A stretch of 64,000 bases of DNA from Cyclobacteriaceae bacterium (lineage in GTDB: Bacteria; Bacteroidota; Bacteroidia; Cytophagales; Cyclobacteriaceae). Made by a program: the position numbers and the translations under genes. The notes beneath the pieces were generated by a model. It searched no databases and was not told where the DNA came from. It saw nothing but the letters and a program-made list of their open reading frames with translations. Below, piece after piece: positions 7,935 through 16,213 of this stretch; position 1 is the first letter of the stretch; every line of letters starts with the position of its first letter. Where the stretch lies: NCBI GenBank assembly GCA_016786585.1, contig JAEUUI010000028.1, positions 186,001 to 250,000 on the forward strand, in the 5' to 3' direction.

Positions 7935-10091
7935 TTATTCAATGTATTTTTGGATAACACCTTTTTTATAGAGCGTTTCGTACGGGCCGGCATCGATGAT
8001 CTCGCCTTTGTCAAGAATTACAACGCGATCACTTGCCGCCATAACCATCGGGTCGTTTGATACAGCTACCAGCGTCCATGGTTCAGTTGGATCAATGGCG
8101 CATTGGATCAGGTGGATTTTATCGGCTTTGCTCAACCCCGAGAAGAAATCGTTGAGCACCAACAGTTCCGGTTTTTTCGCGAGGCATCGCGCCAGCACAA
8201 GCTTATGGATGGTTGAGTTGGAGATACCCTTACCACCACTGATTAGTTTTGTCTGAAGCCCGTCTGGCAACGCAGAAACATATTCCTGCAGTCCTACTTT
8301 CCTCAAAGATTCAATCGCTTCTTCCGGGCGAATCGTTTTGCCCAGGAGAATATTGTCATAGAGTGTGCCGTCAAAAATATCATCGTTCGAAATATTCTTG
8401 GAAACTTTATCGCGCAAATGCGTGAGGTCAATGTCGCGCAACGAATACCCGTTAACCGAAATGCCACCCGAGTAATCGGTATACAATCCCGAGATGATAT
8501 GGGCAAGCAGTGATTTACCGCTGCCGGGAGTACCGGAAATACAAATCCGTTCGCGTTTTTCAACTTTAAGATTTAACCCCTTCAGAATCGGAACGGGTGA
8601 GTCTTTGAATTTATACGTGAGGTTACTAAGCTCAATGGAATAACCGGAAGCTGACGAATGTCGCGGGAAATCCAAACCACCGGAGCGTTCCAAAGGCAAA
8701 TCAGTCAGGTGTGCCACTTTATCAACTGCCGTAAGCATGTCATAAACAACTTCGGTGTGCATGATCATCTTTTCAACCGCATTCAGCACGAGAATGATCA
8801 CTACTTCAGCCGCAACAAATTGCCCGAGCGTGATTTCGCGGTTCACAACCAGAATCGTTCCGATAATCAGCAACGCACCGGTTACCGCCACTTTCAAAAA
8901 TACGAATGACGAGAACTGCATCATCAGCACACTGAAATGCGACTTGCGGTGTTTCAGGTAGTTGGCCAATGCGCCATCCGTGCGTTTGTAGGGCAAATCG
9001 GTATTACCCATCAGTTTGAATGAATGAAGGGCACGTGCCATTTCTTCGAGCCACTGTACTACCTTGTATTTATATTTGGATTCTTCAATGGAAGAAGCCA
9101 GACCCCGTTTTCCTGTAAAGGCAAGCATCAGTGCCAGAACGGTGATCAGGAAGATACCAAAGAAAACAAAGAACGGATGGTACAGCGACATCAGGATCAG
9201 TCCGAATAAAATCTGAATTGCTGCGGACGATAATTCGATCAACAGTTTCGGTAATCCTTTTTGAATGGTGATAATATCAAAGAATCGGTTGACAAGTTCC
9301 GGGGCATAGTACCGGTCGAGCGCCTCCATCTTAATCTTCGGAATCCGGAACGCAAATTCGAATGCTCCCTTAGCAAAAATTTTCTGCTGAAGATGTTCTA
9401 CCAGGCTAAGTTGCACGATCTGCAAAATACCGGTAGCCAGCACCCCTGCAATAACAAGCCCGATCAGTACGTACACGGAACTGAAGAATACGCCACCTGA
9501 AACAAGCTCAACCGTACTTTGAAGCCCGATGGGCAACATCAGGCTGACCATACCGATAATCAACGCATACACCATGATATATGCGATATCCTTACGTTCA
9601 GTTCCAAGCAACCGGAATAATCGTTTTACGGGTGACAGCTTTGTACTGTTGCCCGCTTCCGAAGAACCAGTGAATGTAGTATACTTCATCAGGGCGAGGC
9701 AAATTATCCTGCCTTGTTCTTCCATCCACGGATGAGATCCAACAAAGTCGCGGATAGAAAATGTCTTCCCGTCAAGGAGGGAATGAACCTTACTTCGCTC
9801 AATGCGGATAAGTACCGGAATCAAACGTTCCTGTTGTACATGAAACAATAAAATTACTTCGGGCGACTCTTTCAGGAAGTCCGGCAATTCCTCGTTTGAG
9901 AGTTTGTTATCAAAGACTGCCAGGTTTACTTTTCCGGCTGCTTCAATCAGGTCGCGTTTCAGCTCCTGCAATTCCGAAGCATGGTATGATCGTACGTTAC
10001 GGGTAATATCTTCTATCGTACCGGGATCAATGGCCTGTCCGAGCGCGAGCGAAGCCTCCTGAATAATTTTCTCGAGTTGACTGTTTGTCAT
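7935..10091 (-). CDS. ABC exporter (fused membrane and nucleotide-binding domains) with degenerate ATPase motifs
   Basis: Inner-membrane exporter of 718 residues. An unusual N-terminal cytoplasmic domain (about 1-150) contains no cysteine and lacks the Cys/His of a C39 peptidase. It is followed by a type I exporter membrane domain (about 165-450, six helices) and a nucleotide-binding domain (about 490-718). Walker A is intact (GTPGSGKSLLA). The remaining motifs deviate: the Q-loop Gln is missing (SKNISNDDIF), the signature reads ISGGKG, Walker B with the catalytic Glu reads LLVLNDFF instead of LLLLDE, and the switch His is Asn (AVSNDP). ATP may bind without normal hydrolysis, or turnover may be slow. 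The start overlaps the tetR stop by four bases (ATGA), and hlyD and tolC follow. Cargo unknown; no small peptide gene with a leader is visible nearby. Confidence 0.88.
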   Translation of the reverse strand: MTNSQLEKIIQEASLALGQAIDPGTIEDITRNVRSYHASELQELKRDLIEAAGKVNLAVFDNKLSNEELPDFLKESPEVILLFHVQQERLIPVLIRIERSKVHSLLDGKTFSIRDFVGSHPWMEEQGRIICLALMKYTTFTGSSEAGNSTKLSPVKRLFRLLGTERKDIAYIMVYALIIGMVSLMLPIGLQSTVELVSGGVFFSSVYVLIGLVIAGVLATGILQIVQLSLVEHLQQKIFAKGAFEFAFRIPKIKMEALDRYYAPELVNRFFDIITIQKGLPKLLIELSSAAIQILFGLILMSLYHPFFVFFGIFLITVLALMLAFTGKRGLASSIEESKYKYKVVQWLEEMARALHSFKLMGNTDLPYKRTDGALANYLKHRKSHFSVLMMQFSSFVFLKVAVTGALLIIGTILVVNREITLGQFVAAEVVIILVLNAVEKMIMHTEVVYDMLTAVDKVAHLTDLPLERSGGLDFPRHSSASGYSIELSNLTYKFKDSPVPILKGLNLKVEKRERICISGTPGSGKSLLAHIISGLYTDYSGGISVNGYSLRDIDLTHLRDKVSKNISNDDIFDGTLYDNILLGKTIRPEEAIESLRKVGLQEYVSALPDGLQTKLISGGKGISNSTIHKLVLARCLAKKPELLVLNDFFSGLSKADKIHLIQCAIDPTEPWTLVAVSNDPMVMAASDRVVILDKGEIIDAGPYETLYKKGVIQKYIE

Positions 10092-10771
10092 AACGGTACC
10101 TGAATGGTTTTAAATACGAGGCCTTCCACGAATGTGTATAGTGTATCGAAATGCTTTTTCGGATTATACTTTATATCCGACAAAGATGGTAAATGTTGTG
10201 CGTAGTATAGTTGATGCTTTACCACGAGCATGATGGTGCTCGTAAGCGAATGCGGATACTCGTAAGCCGGGCTTACGCCTTTAATCAGCATCGCAATTTT
10301 TTTGCAAAGCAATTTGTAGGGGAGGAACAACCCATCCTTGTTGTCGGCATCCACGTGTTTGGTTAAAAAGGTTTTTTCGAACTCTGCCTGAACGATACGT
10401 TCCAGGGCGCGTTCATCCAGTGCGTCTGTAGAGGTGTCGAATGTTTTGGGTTCACATAACTTGCGCAGGCAGATTTTCAGGCGCTCTTTCGGATCCTCTA
10501 TGTTATGCGTGTAGAAATCAATGCGATGTTCCAGCCATGTCCAGTACCAGTCAATCAGGTAGGTCAGTAGTTTGTGTTTGTTTTCAAAATACCGGTAAAC
10601 CGATGCCTCGGTAGACGAAATCTCTGCAGCAAGCTTCCGGAACGTAAATTCTTCGAACCCCAGTGTATCGATCAGAGCAATACTTGCCGTAACGATGTTC
10701 CTTCCCAACTCGGTCTCCTGAGGGTCGCGCAAATACAGGCTGCTGGACAATCTATAAGTTAAAATAGTCAT
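10088..10771 (-). CDS. TetR-family transcriptional regulator of the exporter operon
   Basis: Repressor of 227 residues. The N-terminal helix-turn-helix is at about residues 25-70 (FTFRKLAAEISSTEASVYRYFENKHKLL, with the TetR-typical YRYF end of the recognition helix). The C-terminal ligand domain shows no known specificity. It is the first gene of the operon with the ABC, HlyD and TolC genes and overlaps the ABC start by four bases, so autoregulation of the whole operon is likely. Two short inverted repeats sit on and just upstream of its start codon. Confidence 0.88.
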   Translation of the reverse strand: MTILTYRLSSSLYLRDPQETELGRNIVTASIALIDTLGFEEFTFRKLAAEISSTEASVYRYFENKHKLLTYLIDWYWTWLEHRIDFYTHNIEDPKERLKICLRKLCEPKTFDTSTDALDERALERIVQAEFEKTFLTKHVDADNKDGLFLPYKLLCKKIAMLIKGVSPAYEYPHSLTSTIMLVVKHQLYYAQHLPSLSDIKYNPKKHFDTLYTFVEGLVFKTIQVPL

Positions 10772-10797
10772 GCTATTGTTTGTGATAGTATTACTAT
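10763..10797 (-). promoter_or_regulatory. Probable TetR operator: two related inverted repeats over the tetR start
   Basis: Two palindromes with the same half-site lie together: AATAG-tcatg-CTATT (10763-10777) covers the start codon at 10771-10769, and ATAGTA-t-TACTAT (10785-10797) lies just upstream. Duplicated dyads at the head of a TetR-led operon are the expected form of an autoregulatory operator. Confidence 0.5.
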
Positions 10798-10924
10798 TAA
10801 CGCTCGTAAACGTAAAAAGTTCTAACGCTTTTGGAAAAAAAATCGTTGATTTTGAGCTGAAAACGGAATTTTGGATGTTTTCTGACGGCAGAGCGAAATT
10901 CTGGCAGCCCGGTGAGATCGTCTG

Positions 10925-11161
10925 CTAGTCGTTCGGCAGCGATTCGAAGGCCCTCCGCTTGTCGGCCATCCACGCCTGCATAGCTTCTGGTGACGTCATC
11001 TGCTGGCGCATTTCATTCATAGCATCGATATGGGCCTGATCGCCTTTGCCTACCATTTCCCGCGCGTGCTTACTCACCAGTAGGGCGATTTCGTCAAATG
11101 AATTGGCGCTGAGGGTGTGATCGCATGCGCCACCCAGTTGTTTGCACGTCATTGTCTTCAT
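10925..11161 (-). CDS. DUF1059-like small protein
   Basis: Small soluble protein of 78 residues when started at ATG 11161 (MKTMTCKQLGGACDHTLS). The frame is open further upstream to 11218, but the conserved domain begins at this Met. It has the DUF1059 pattern: a CKQLGGxCD motif with two Cys, an SFDEIA segment, and a helical tail resembling the DUF1059-linked H(x)xxxM segment. The function of this family is not established. It is a single gene, with no obvious operon partner. Confidence 0.7.
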   Translation of the reverse strand: MKTMTCKQLGGACDHTLSANSFDEIALLVSKHAREMVGKGDQAHIDAMNEMRQQMTSPEAMQAWMADKRRAFESLPND

Positions 11162-11300
11162 GATGGATTCTGTTCGCGAGTTGTGGTCAAAAATAGTAAA
11201 TGGAGTGGCAACGCACACTCCCGAGGTAATTATTGTTACCGGTTTCAGGTAACAGTATTGAACGTGTTTGGGATGAGATGATTTGGCTGACCGGGTCGGC

Positions 11301-11699
11301 TTAAGGAACCACCAGCATCGGAACGTGGATATGTTCCATTAACTCATCGAGTGATTCGTTGCTGTTAGAGCGCATGGTTTTATCCATCACAACAAAGTCG
11401 AGCGGGTTCTTCTTTGCATGATCTTCGATCCGATCGGAAATAAATCCTACTTCAATTTTAAAGTCGTACGAGACACCCTCTTTAACAAGAAGTTCTTTTT
11501 CAAGAACTGTAAATTTTTCGCGGGCATCCTGTTCGATGAACTTTTTCATCGCGATAACCTCTTCCGATCGGGGCTGGATCAGGCGGTAGGTGTACAGGAT
11601 GGATAAATGCGCGCGCATGTGACGGGCCATCGAAACTGCCCATTCAATGGAATGCCGCGTAGATTTCGAGAAATCAATGGTGCATAATATTGTCTTCAC
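11301..11699 (-). CDS. Universal stress protein (UspA family)
   Basis: Cytoplasmic UspA-fold protein. With a GTG start at 11699 it begins MKTILCTIDFSKST, exactly where family members start, and has 132 residues. A further upstream GTG at 11723 is unlikely because a TAGTTTTG promoter element lies at 11728-11735 and transcription would begin near 11721. The ATP-binding GxxG(x9)GS/T loop of ATP-type Usp proteins is absent (VVMDKTMRSNSNESLDEL), which suggests a non-nucleotide-binding member. An FNR-type box 58.5 bases upstream of its promoter element places it in the same putative regulon as ccoNO and yceI, as in other bacteria where usp genes respond to low oxygen. Confidence 0.85.
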   Translation of the reverse strand: MKTILCTIDFSKSTRHSIEWAVSMARHMRAHLSILYTYRLIQPRSEEVIAMKKFIEQDAREKFTVLEKELLVKEGVSYDFKIEVGFISDRIEDHAKKNPLDFVVMDKTMRSNSNESLDELMEHIHVPMLVVP

Positions 11700-11727
11700 A
11701 GTGGATTCGATAGTCGGCTTCACGAAA

Positions 11728-11735
11728 CAAAACTA
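11728..11735 (-). promoter_or_regulatory. -7 promoter element TAGTTTTG of the usp gene
   Basis: Perfect match to the Bacteroidota TAnnTTTG element on the minus strand, a few bases upstream of the GTG 11723 candidate and 28 bases upstream of the preferred GTG 11699. Its downstream edge is 58.5 bases from the centre of the FNR-type box at 11781-11792. Confidence 0.55.
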
Positions 11736-11780
11736 AGTCGCATGCTGCCCGTAAATGGCGATTTCGCTCACCTCAAAACA

Positions 11781-11792
11781 TGATTTTTGTCA
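11781..11792 (-). promoter_or_regulatory. FNR-type box TGATTTTTGTCA between usp and a histidine kinase
   Basis: The TGA-N6-TCA core of FNR/CRP-type operators, one inner mismatch from TGAT-N4-ATCA. It lies between the divergent usp gene (minus) and kinase gene (plus). The identical 12-mer occurs upstream of ccoNO at 23048-23059. Relative to the usp promoter element it has the same 58.5-base spacing as the ccoNO and yceI sites. Confidence 0.6.
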
Positions 11793-11816
11793 GGTCTTTC
11801 AAAGATCAGTACCTTG
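11784..11816 (+). promoter_or_regulatory. Possible promoter of the PAS histidine kinase
   Basis: TTTTTG at 11784-11789 followed after 20 bases by TACCTTG (11810-11816) resembles the TTG / TAnnTTTG pair of Bacteroidota promoters, one base short in the second element. It overlaps the FNR-type box, so the regulator could act on both divergent genes. If used, the kinase cannot start before about 11824. Confidence 0.35.
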
Positions 11817-11823
11817 TACCTTT

Positions 11824-13074
11824 ATGGAAATGAATCCACATCCGCTGGTCACAGATGACGCTTTCCGTGAGATTTTCCATAGCATGTCGGAGGGTATCGT
11901 TATGGTTGACGAAGGCGGACAAATTGTGCTGGCTAACCCCATTGCAGAAACGATTTTCGGGTATTCCAGTAATGAACTGACCGGCCTGACGATGGAGGTT
12001 CTGGTTCCGCAAAACCACCGCGGACACCACGCCCAGTTACGAAAAGGATTTAATAAGCACCCCGAACCCCGCAGAATGGGGTTTGGCCGCGACCTGACCG
12101 CCCTCAAAAAAGACGGGACAGAGTTTCCTGTAGAGATCAGCCTCAGCTATACGCGGGTAAAAGGTAAAGTGCTGGTAATGGCGTTTATCAGCGATATTTC
12201 CGAACGCAAGAAATCAGAGGAAGCGCTCAAGCGAAGCGAAGAACAGTTGATTATTTACGCTGCAGAACTTGAACGGAAAGTTCAATCGCGAACCGAAGCG
12301 TTACATAAAACCATTCGCGAACTTGAAAAAGAAGTTATCGAACGTAAACGCGCGGAGGAAGAAACCCGGAAAGCGCTTGAGAAAGAACGCGAGTTTAATG
12401 ACTTGAAAACCAAATTCGTTTCGATTGCTTCGCACGAATTTCGTACGCCCCTCAGCACTATTCTCAGCTCCATCGCACTGGTGGAACAATATAAGCAGCG
12501 GAACGATCTCGATAAAATCGACAAACATACCGCCCGGGTGCGCTCGTCTGTAGAACACCTTACAGCCATACTGAATGATTTCCTTTCGCTCGGCCGGTTG
12601 GAGGAGGGTAAAGTGGAGGTTATCAATGAAATGATTCCGATGGAGTCGTTCTTTCATGATTTAATCGAGGAGGTTAAACCAAGTTTGAAGAAGGATCAGC
12701 ATGTTCTGCTGCATTTGAAAACCGAAGTAACTGCGTTTACGGATGCACGCATTCTGCGGAATATTTTGTTTAACCTGATTTCCAATGCGAGCAAGTATTC
12801 GGAAGAAGGCAAGAACATTGAAATCCACGTTAGCGCGGATTCAAAAAGCTTGTCCATTGCTATTGAAGATCACGGCATTGGCATTCCGGAAGAGGATCAC
12901 AAGCATTTGTTCGAGCGCTTTTTCCGCGCGGGAAATGTTTCGAATATTCAGGGTACAGGTCTCGGGTTGAACATCGTAAGGCGGTACATCGAGTTGCTGA
13001 AAGGCGATATAACATTTGAAAGTGAATACAAGAAAGGGAGTACGTTTACAGTCTTAATCCCACTCAATGCATAG
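11824..13074 (+). CDS. PAS-domain histidine kinase
   Basis: Soluble sensor kinase (no membrane helix seen) of 416 residues from ATG 11824. One PAS domain (about 10-130: GIVMVDEGGQIVLANPIAETIFGY) is followed by a coiled-coil linker (about 140-190), HisKA with phospho-accepting His204 (SHEFRTPLS) and a HATPase_c domain with N, G1 and G2 boxes (NLISNASKYS, EDHGIGIPE, GTGLGLNIV). An ATG-less extension upstream to 11755 is unlikely because the putative promoter is inside it. A response regulator with a CRP output begins three bases after the stop and is the obvious partner. The PAS ligand cannot be deduced; there is no clear haem His. Confidence 0.9.
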   Translation: MEMNPHPLVTDDAFREIFHSMSEGIVMVDEGGQIVLANPIAETIFGYSSNELTGLTMEVLVPQNHRGHHAQLRKGFNKHPEPRRMGFGRDLTALKKDGTEFPVEISLSYTRVKGKVLVMAFISDISERKKSEEALKRSEEQLIIYAAELERKVQSRTEALHKTIRELEKEVIERKRAEEETRKALEKEREFNDLKTKFVSIASHEFRTPLSTILSSIALVEQYKQRNDLDKIDKHTARVRSSVEHLTAILNDFLSLGRLEEGKVEVINEMIPMESFFHDLIEEVKPSLKKDQHVLLHLKTEVTAFTDARILRNILFNLISNASKYSEEGKNIEIHVSADSKSLSIAIEDHGIGIPEEDHKHLFERFFRAGNVSNIQGTGLGLNIVRRYIELLKGDITFESEYKKGSTFTVLIPLNA

Positions 13075-13077
13075 GTT

Positions 13078-14139
13078 ATGAAGAAGATTCTGCTAATTGA
13101 AGATAATCCGGAAATCCGCGAAAATACCGGGGAGATTTTGTCGCTGGCGGGCTACGAAGTCTCAACGGCTGAAAACGGTAAGCTGGGCGTTGACCTCGCA
13201 CAAAAAATCAAACCCGATCTGATCATCTGCGATATCATGATGCCGGAGCTCGATGGATACGGAGTGCTGCATATCCTGAGCAAGAATGAAGAAACTTCTT
13301 CGATCCCGTTTATCTTCCTCACAGCAAAGACTGAGAAGACTGATATCCGCAAAGGGATGACACTCGGGGCGGACGATTACTTGACCAAGCCATTTGACGA
13401 TACGGACTTGCTTAACACGATCGAAACCCGGCTCCGCAAACATGAACTGAGAAGCAAGCTGTACGACAATACACAGGCGGGCCTTGATCATTTCATCCAG
13501 GATGCGCAACGCGCACTGAACCTCACGGATCTTTGTAAAGACAAAAAAGTCAAGACTTTTAAAAAGAAGGCTGAGCTTTTTACAGAAGGGGATTCACCTT
13601 CGAACATCTTCTTTATCAAATCCGGTAATGTAAAAGCTTTTAAATCGCACCCGGACGGGAAAGAGTTAATTACCAACCTGTATAAAGCTGGAGATTTTTT
13701 CGGGTTTGAACCTTTGCTCGAAAACAAGGCTTATCAGGATACCGCCGTAGCGCTGGAAGATACCGAGGCGATTCTTATTCCAAAAACTGATTTTTTGATC
13801 CTGCTGAACAGTCAGGCCGATGTTTCGGCCAGCTTTATCTCGCTGTTGTGCCGTAAGGTTTCTGAAAAGGAAAGTCAGCTGGTTAACCTCGCATACAATT
13901 CTGTGCGTCAGCGTACAGCCGAGGCGTTGCTGAAGGTAAGCGAGCTGACAGAAGGGAAGGAGAAGATCAGCATTTCGCGTGAAGACCTTGCCAAGATTGT
14001 GGGTACGGCTTCTGAATCGGTGATCCGTGTTCTTTCAGATTTTAAAGATGAAGGCCTGATTGAGATTGAAAGCGGTAAGATCAAAGTACTGAACCGGGCG
14101 AAGCTTGAAAAAGTAGTTCGCTGGAGCGTTGCACGATAA
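13078..14139 (+). CDS. Response regulator fused to a Crp/Fnr-type DNA-binding protein (REC-cNMP-HTH)
   Basis: Fusion of 353 residues: a receiver domain (1-120, phospho-acceptor Asp52 in ICDIMMPELDG, Lys in LTKPF), a linker with a helical segment, a cyclic-nucleotide-like beta-roll (about 160-270: FTEGDSPSNIFFIKSGNVKAF) and a Crp-type HTH (about 290-340: ISREDLAKIVGTASESVIRVL). The recognition helix keeps the ExxxR pattern (ESVIR) that reads TGA half-sites in CRP/FNR. No Fe-S cysteines are present. Phosphorylation by the upstream kinase probably controls DNA binding. The promoter region of this operon carries an FNR-type box, so it could act on its own promoter and on usp. Confidence 0.88.
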   Translation: MKKILLIEDNPEIRENTGEILSLAGYEVSTAENGKLGVDLAQKIKPDLIICDIMMPELDGYGVLHILSKNEETSSIPFIFLTAKTEKTDIRKGMTLGADDYLTKPFDDTDLLNTIETRLRKHELRSKLYDNTQAGLDHFIQDAQRALNLTDLCKDKKVKTFKKKAELFTEGDSPSNIFFIKSGNVKAFKSHPDGKELITNLYKAGDFFGFEPLLENKAYQDTAVALEDTEAILIPKTDFLILLNSQADVSASFISLLCRKVSEKESQLVNLAYNSVRQRTAEALLKVSELTEGKEKISISREDLAKIVGTASESVIRVLSDFKDEGLIEIESGKIKVLNRAKLEKVVRWSVAR

Positions 14140-14141
14140 CG

Positions 14142-14711
14142 TTACAACGGCCGGATCAGCAAGTTAAAATCCACATTTAAATCGTCCTGAACTTTTACGA
14201 GGCCCATCATGCGTTCTGGCGCATGAAGCTGAAAATCGTTAAAGCATACGCTGTGCTTGCCGGCCAGCTGGATGAAGTTTCCTTTTTGGGCTAATGCAAA
14301 CTGGACATTTACTTTTTTGCTTACCCCCGCGAGTGTGATTTCAAGGGCAGCAGTCGCTTTCGTATCACCTGTATGTTTGTCGAGAGTTAAGAAAGAAATC
14401 GTGAGATACGGATTCTTATCAGCCTTGAGTGTACTGCGGAAATCTTTTGTAATCAAACTGTTGCCACAGTTGAAATTGTAAACCGGAATAATCATTTTAT
14501 TCGCTTCAAAAGCCAGTTGGCCATTTTCTCGGTTATGTTCATAAACCAGTGTATCAACGCTGTTATAACAACTGATGAAGCAGGTAAAGGAGTTAACATT
14601 AGTCTGACCATGAATGGATAGCTGACTGTTGTAATCGATTACCCATTTCCCGCGTTCAGTGTTGGTTGCTGCGGTAAGTGCTAGGAGCAGTAAAAGGATT
14701 CCGTTTTTCAT
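14142..14711 (-). CDS. YceI-like periplasmic protein
   Basis: Exported protein of 189 residues with a signal peptide (MKNGILLLLLALTAATNT) and a lipocalin-like YceI pattern: a WVIDYNSQLSIHGQTNVN start, a DFRSTLKADKNPYLTISF core (usual form: HLKSADFFD…P.I.F), and a GVSKKVNV strand. The YceI family binds isoprenoid-type lipids; its physiological role is unclear. It differs from the second YceI gene at 16214 and is more divergent. It converges with the REC-CRP gene (two bases apart). The porin gene upstream ends with a strong terminator, so this gene is probably transcribed separately. Confidence 0.7.
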   Translation of the reverse strand: MKNGILLLLLALTAATNTERGKWVIDYNSQLSIHGQTNVNSFTCFISCYNSVDTLVYEHNRENGQLAFEANKMIIPVYNFNCGNSLITKDFRSTLKADKNPYLTISFLTLDKHTGDTKATAALEITLAGVSKKVNVQFALAQKGNFIQLAGKHSVCFNDFQLHAPERMMGLVKVQDDLNVDFNLLIRPL

Positions 14712-14719
14712 AGTAAAAT

Positions 14720-14751
14720 AAAAAAGAAAGAGCTGCCGAAGCAGCTCTTTC
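14720..14751 (-). terminator. Rho-independent terminator of the porin-like gene
   Basis: On the minus strand, an 11-base perfect stem GAAAGAGCTGC / GCAGCTCTTTC closed by a TTCG tetraloop is followed by TTTTTTATTTTA. It lies 12 bases after the stop of the porin-like gene. Confidence 0.85.
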
Positions 14752-14762
14752 GCAGGAGGTTA

Positions 14763-16169
14763 TTAGAAAGCTATTACGCCCTGTAATACGAAGCCACTGA
14801 ACTTCGCATCTTCCAGGATATTGCCGGTAGGGAAGTCGTTGTACTTCTGTGTTACATATTCGCCTTTCACCAGGATGTTCGGAGTTACGAACCAGCCTGC
14901 TGCAAATGCGGTACGGTCTACAGAGATGTCTTTGCGTGTTCCCTGGCTTATGCCAGCAGCCTGCGCGGTGTTTGTGGTCTGACCAAATACTTGTTCACCT
15001 TTAACCTGGTTGTAGCGTGCGCCCAGGTAATACTGTTCGCGGGCTCCAAAGCGGTACAGGAGGTCAACGGCAAGTTGGGTGAACTTGCGATCGTCTTGTT
15101 TATCAAACTTGGTAGGATCGATTGCGGTTGTGTTGTATTGGATCTCACCGCTTTCAACTGCATTCTTTCCTTTTGCTACTTCGTAGGTTCCGAAGAGTTC
15201 GAAGCCGCTGAGTTTAACAAACGGGTTGATCATGAAAGACGTAACATTGTCTTTGAAGTTTGGATTCAGGCGGCCTGAGAATGCGTTATCGGTTACTTTC
15301 GCTGTTGTTGGCTCAAGCACAAACTGGTAGTTAGAGCCGGTGCGGTCGCCACCGTACAGCGTACCGTTGACAGATGATTTTTTAGTGAGGAATGAACCTG
15401 TAATTCTTACGCGGTTGTTTTCACCGAATGTTTTATCGTAACCGATTTTTCCATAGATGGAAGGAGCGCGTTTTGATCCGTTCTTATCAGTTCCGGCTAT
15501 GCTGCGTTCAGCTACACTACCCTGGATTTCTCCGTTGGTTGCGGCGGCCATCAACAACATTCCGTTTTTTTGCCAGTATAATTCCGCACCGATTTCAGTT
15601 GTGAAGGCATCCATGATATTGTTTTCCATGAATGGGTTCCAGAATGTGTTACCGCCATCGCTTCTGCGGAAGTGCGCATCGCCATAGTTGATTTCCATGT
15701 GGCCGATTTTCAATGTTAAATTGGTCCAGAGTTTATCCATGAGGGCGCTGTTCAAAAATCCTACTTTGTCGATTTGAAAGTAACCGCCTTTAACCCAGAA
15801 CTCGTTGTGGTGGTGAGACGCCATGTAGGATACTAACCCTACACGAACACCGTCAGCAATTTGAACATCGATGTTAAGGTTGGCTTGCGCGAGTGGAAAG
15901 CCGCCCTTCATATAATAGAGCGCCTGGCCCGGTGTTTTGTCTGCGTTGCTGTGCTTCAGGTTCTGATAACCCTGTGTGAAGTTTGCGCCCAGGCGAACCT
16001 TAAAACCATCAAACTTAACGGTATCGTTTTTCGAAGTTTCAAATACATTCAGGCCACGTTGGTCGTATGGACGGAAGTATTGGATTTCGCCCCGTTGCGC
16101 CCGGGCGATCTGGGCAGTAACCAGCAGTGCGATTGTTACTGCAAGGCTGAGGATATGTAAGCGTTTCAT
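14763..16169 (-). CDS. Porin-like outer-membrane beta-barrel protein
   Basis: Exported barrel protein of 468 residues with a signal peptide (MKRLHILSLAVTIALLVTAQIARAQ). Alternating hydrophobic strands run along the whole length and end in a hydrophobic Phe (GFVLQGVIAF), the usual barrel C-terminal signal. Long soluble inserts occur (for example TFWNPFMENNIMDAF). It resembles Bacteroidota porins of the phosphate-selective O/P type, but no specific substrate motif is visible. Its neighbours are two YceI genes, and the downstream yceI lies 44 bases from its start on the same strand, so it may be transcribed from the FNR-box promoter at 16841-16905. Confidence 0.75.
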   Translation of the reverse strand: MKRLHILSLAVTIALLVTAQIARAQRGEIQYFRPYDQRGLNVFETSKNDTVKFDGFKVRLGANFTQGYQNLKHSNADKTPGQALYYMKGGFPLAQANLNIDVQIADGVRVGLVSYMASHHHNEFWVKGGYFQIDKVGFLNSALMDKLWTNLTLKIGHMEINYGDAHFRRSDGGNTFWNPFMENNIMDAFTTEIGAELYWQKNGMLLMAAATNGEIQGSVAERSIAGTDKNGSKRAPSIYGKIGYDKTFGENNRVRITGSFLTKKSSVNGTLYGGDRTGSNYQFVLEPTTAKVTDNAFSGRLNPNFKDNVTSFMINPFVKLSGFELFGTYEVAKGKNAVESGEIQYNTTAIDPTKFDKQDDRKFTQLAVDLLYRFGAREQYYLGARYNQVKGEQVFGQTTNTAQAAGISQGTRKDISVDRTAFAAGWFVTPNILVKGEYVTQKYNDFPTGNILEDAKFSGFVLQGVIAF

Positions 16170-16213
16170 AAATAGTAATTAATAGAGTGAATAAAAAGGG
16201 TGATTTGTTTGGT

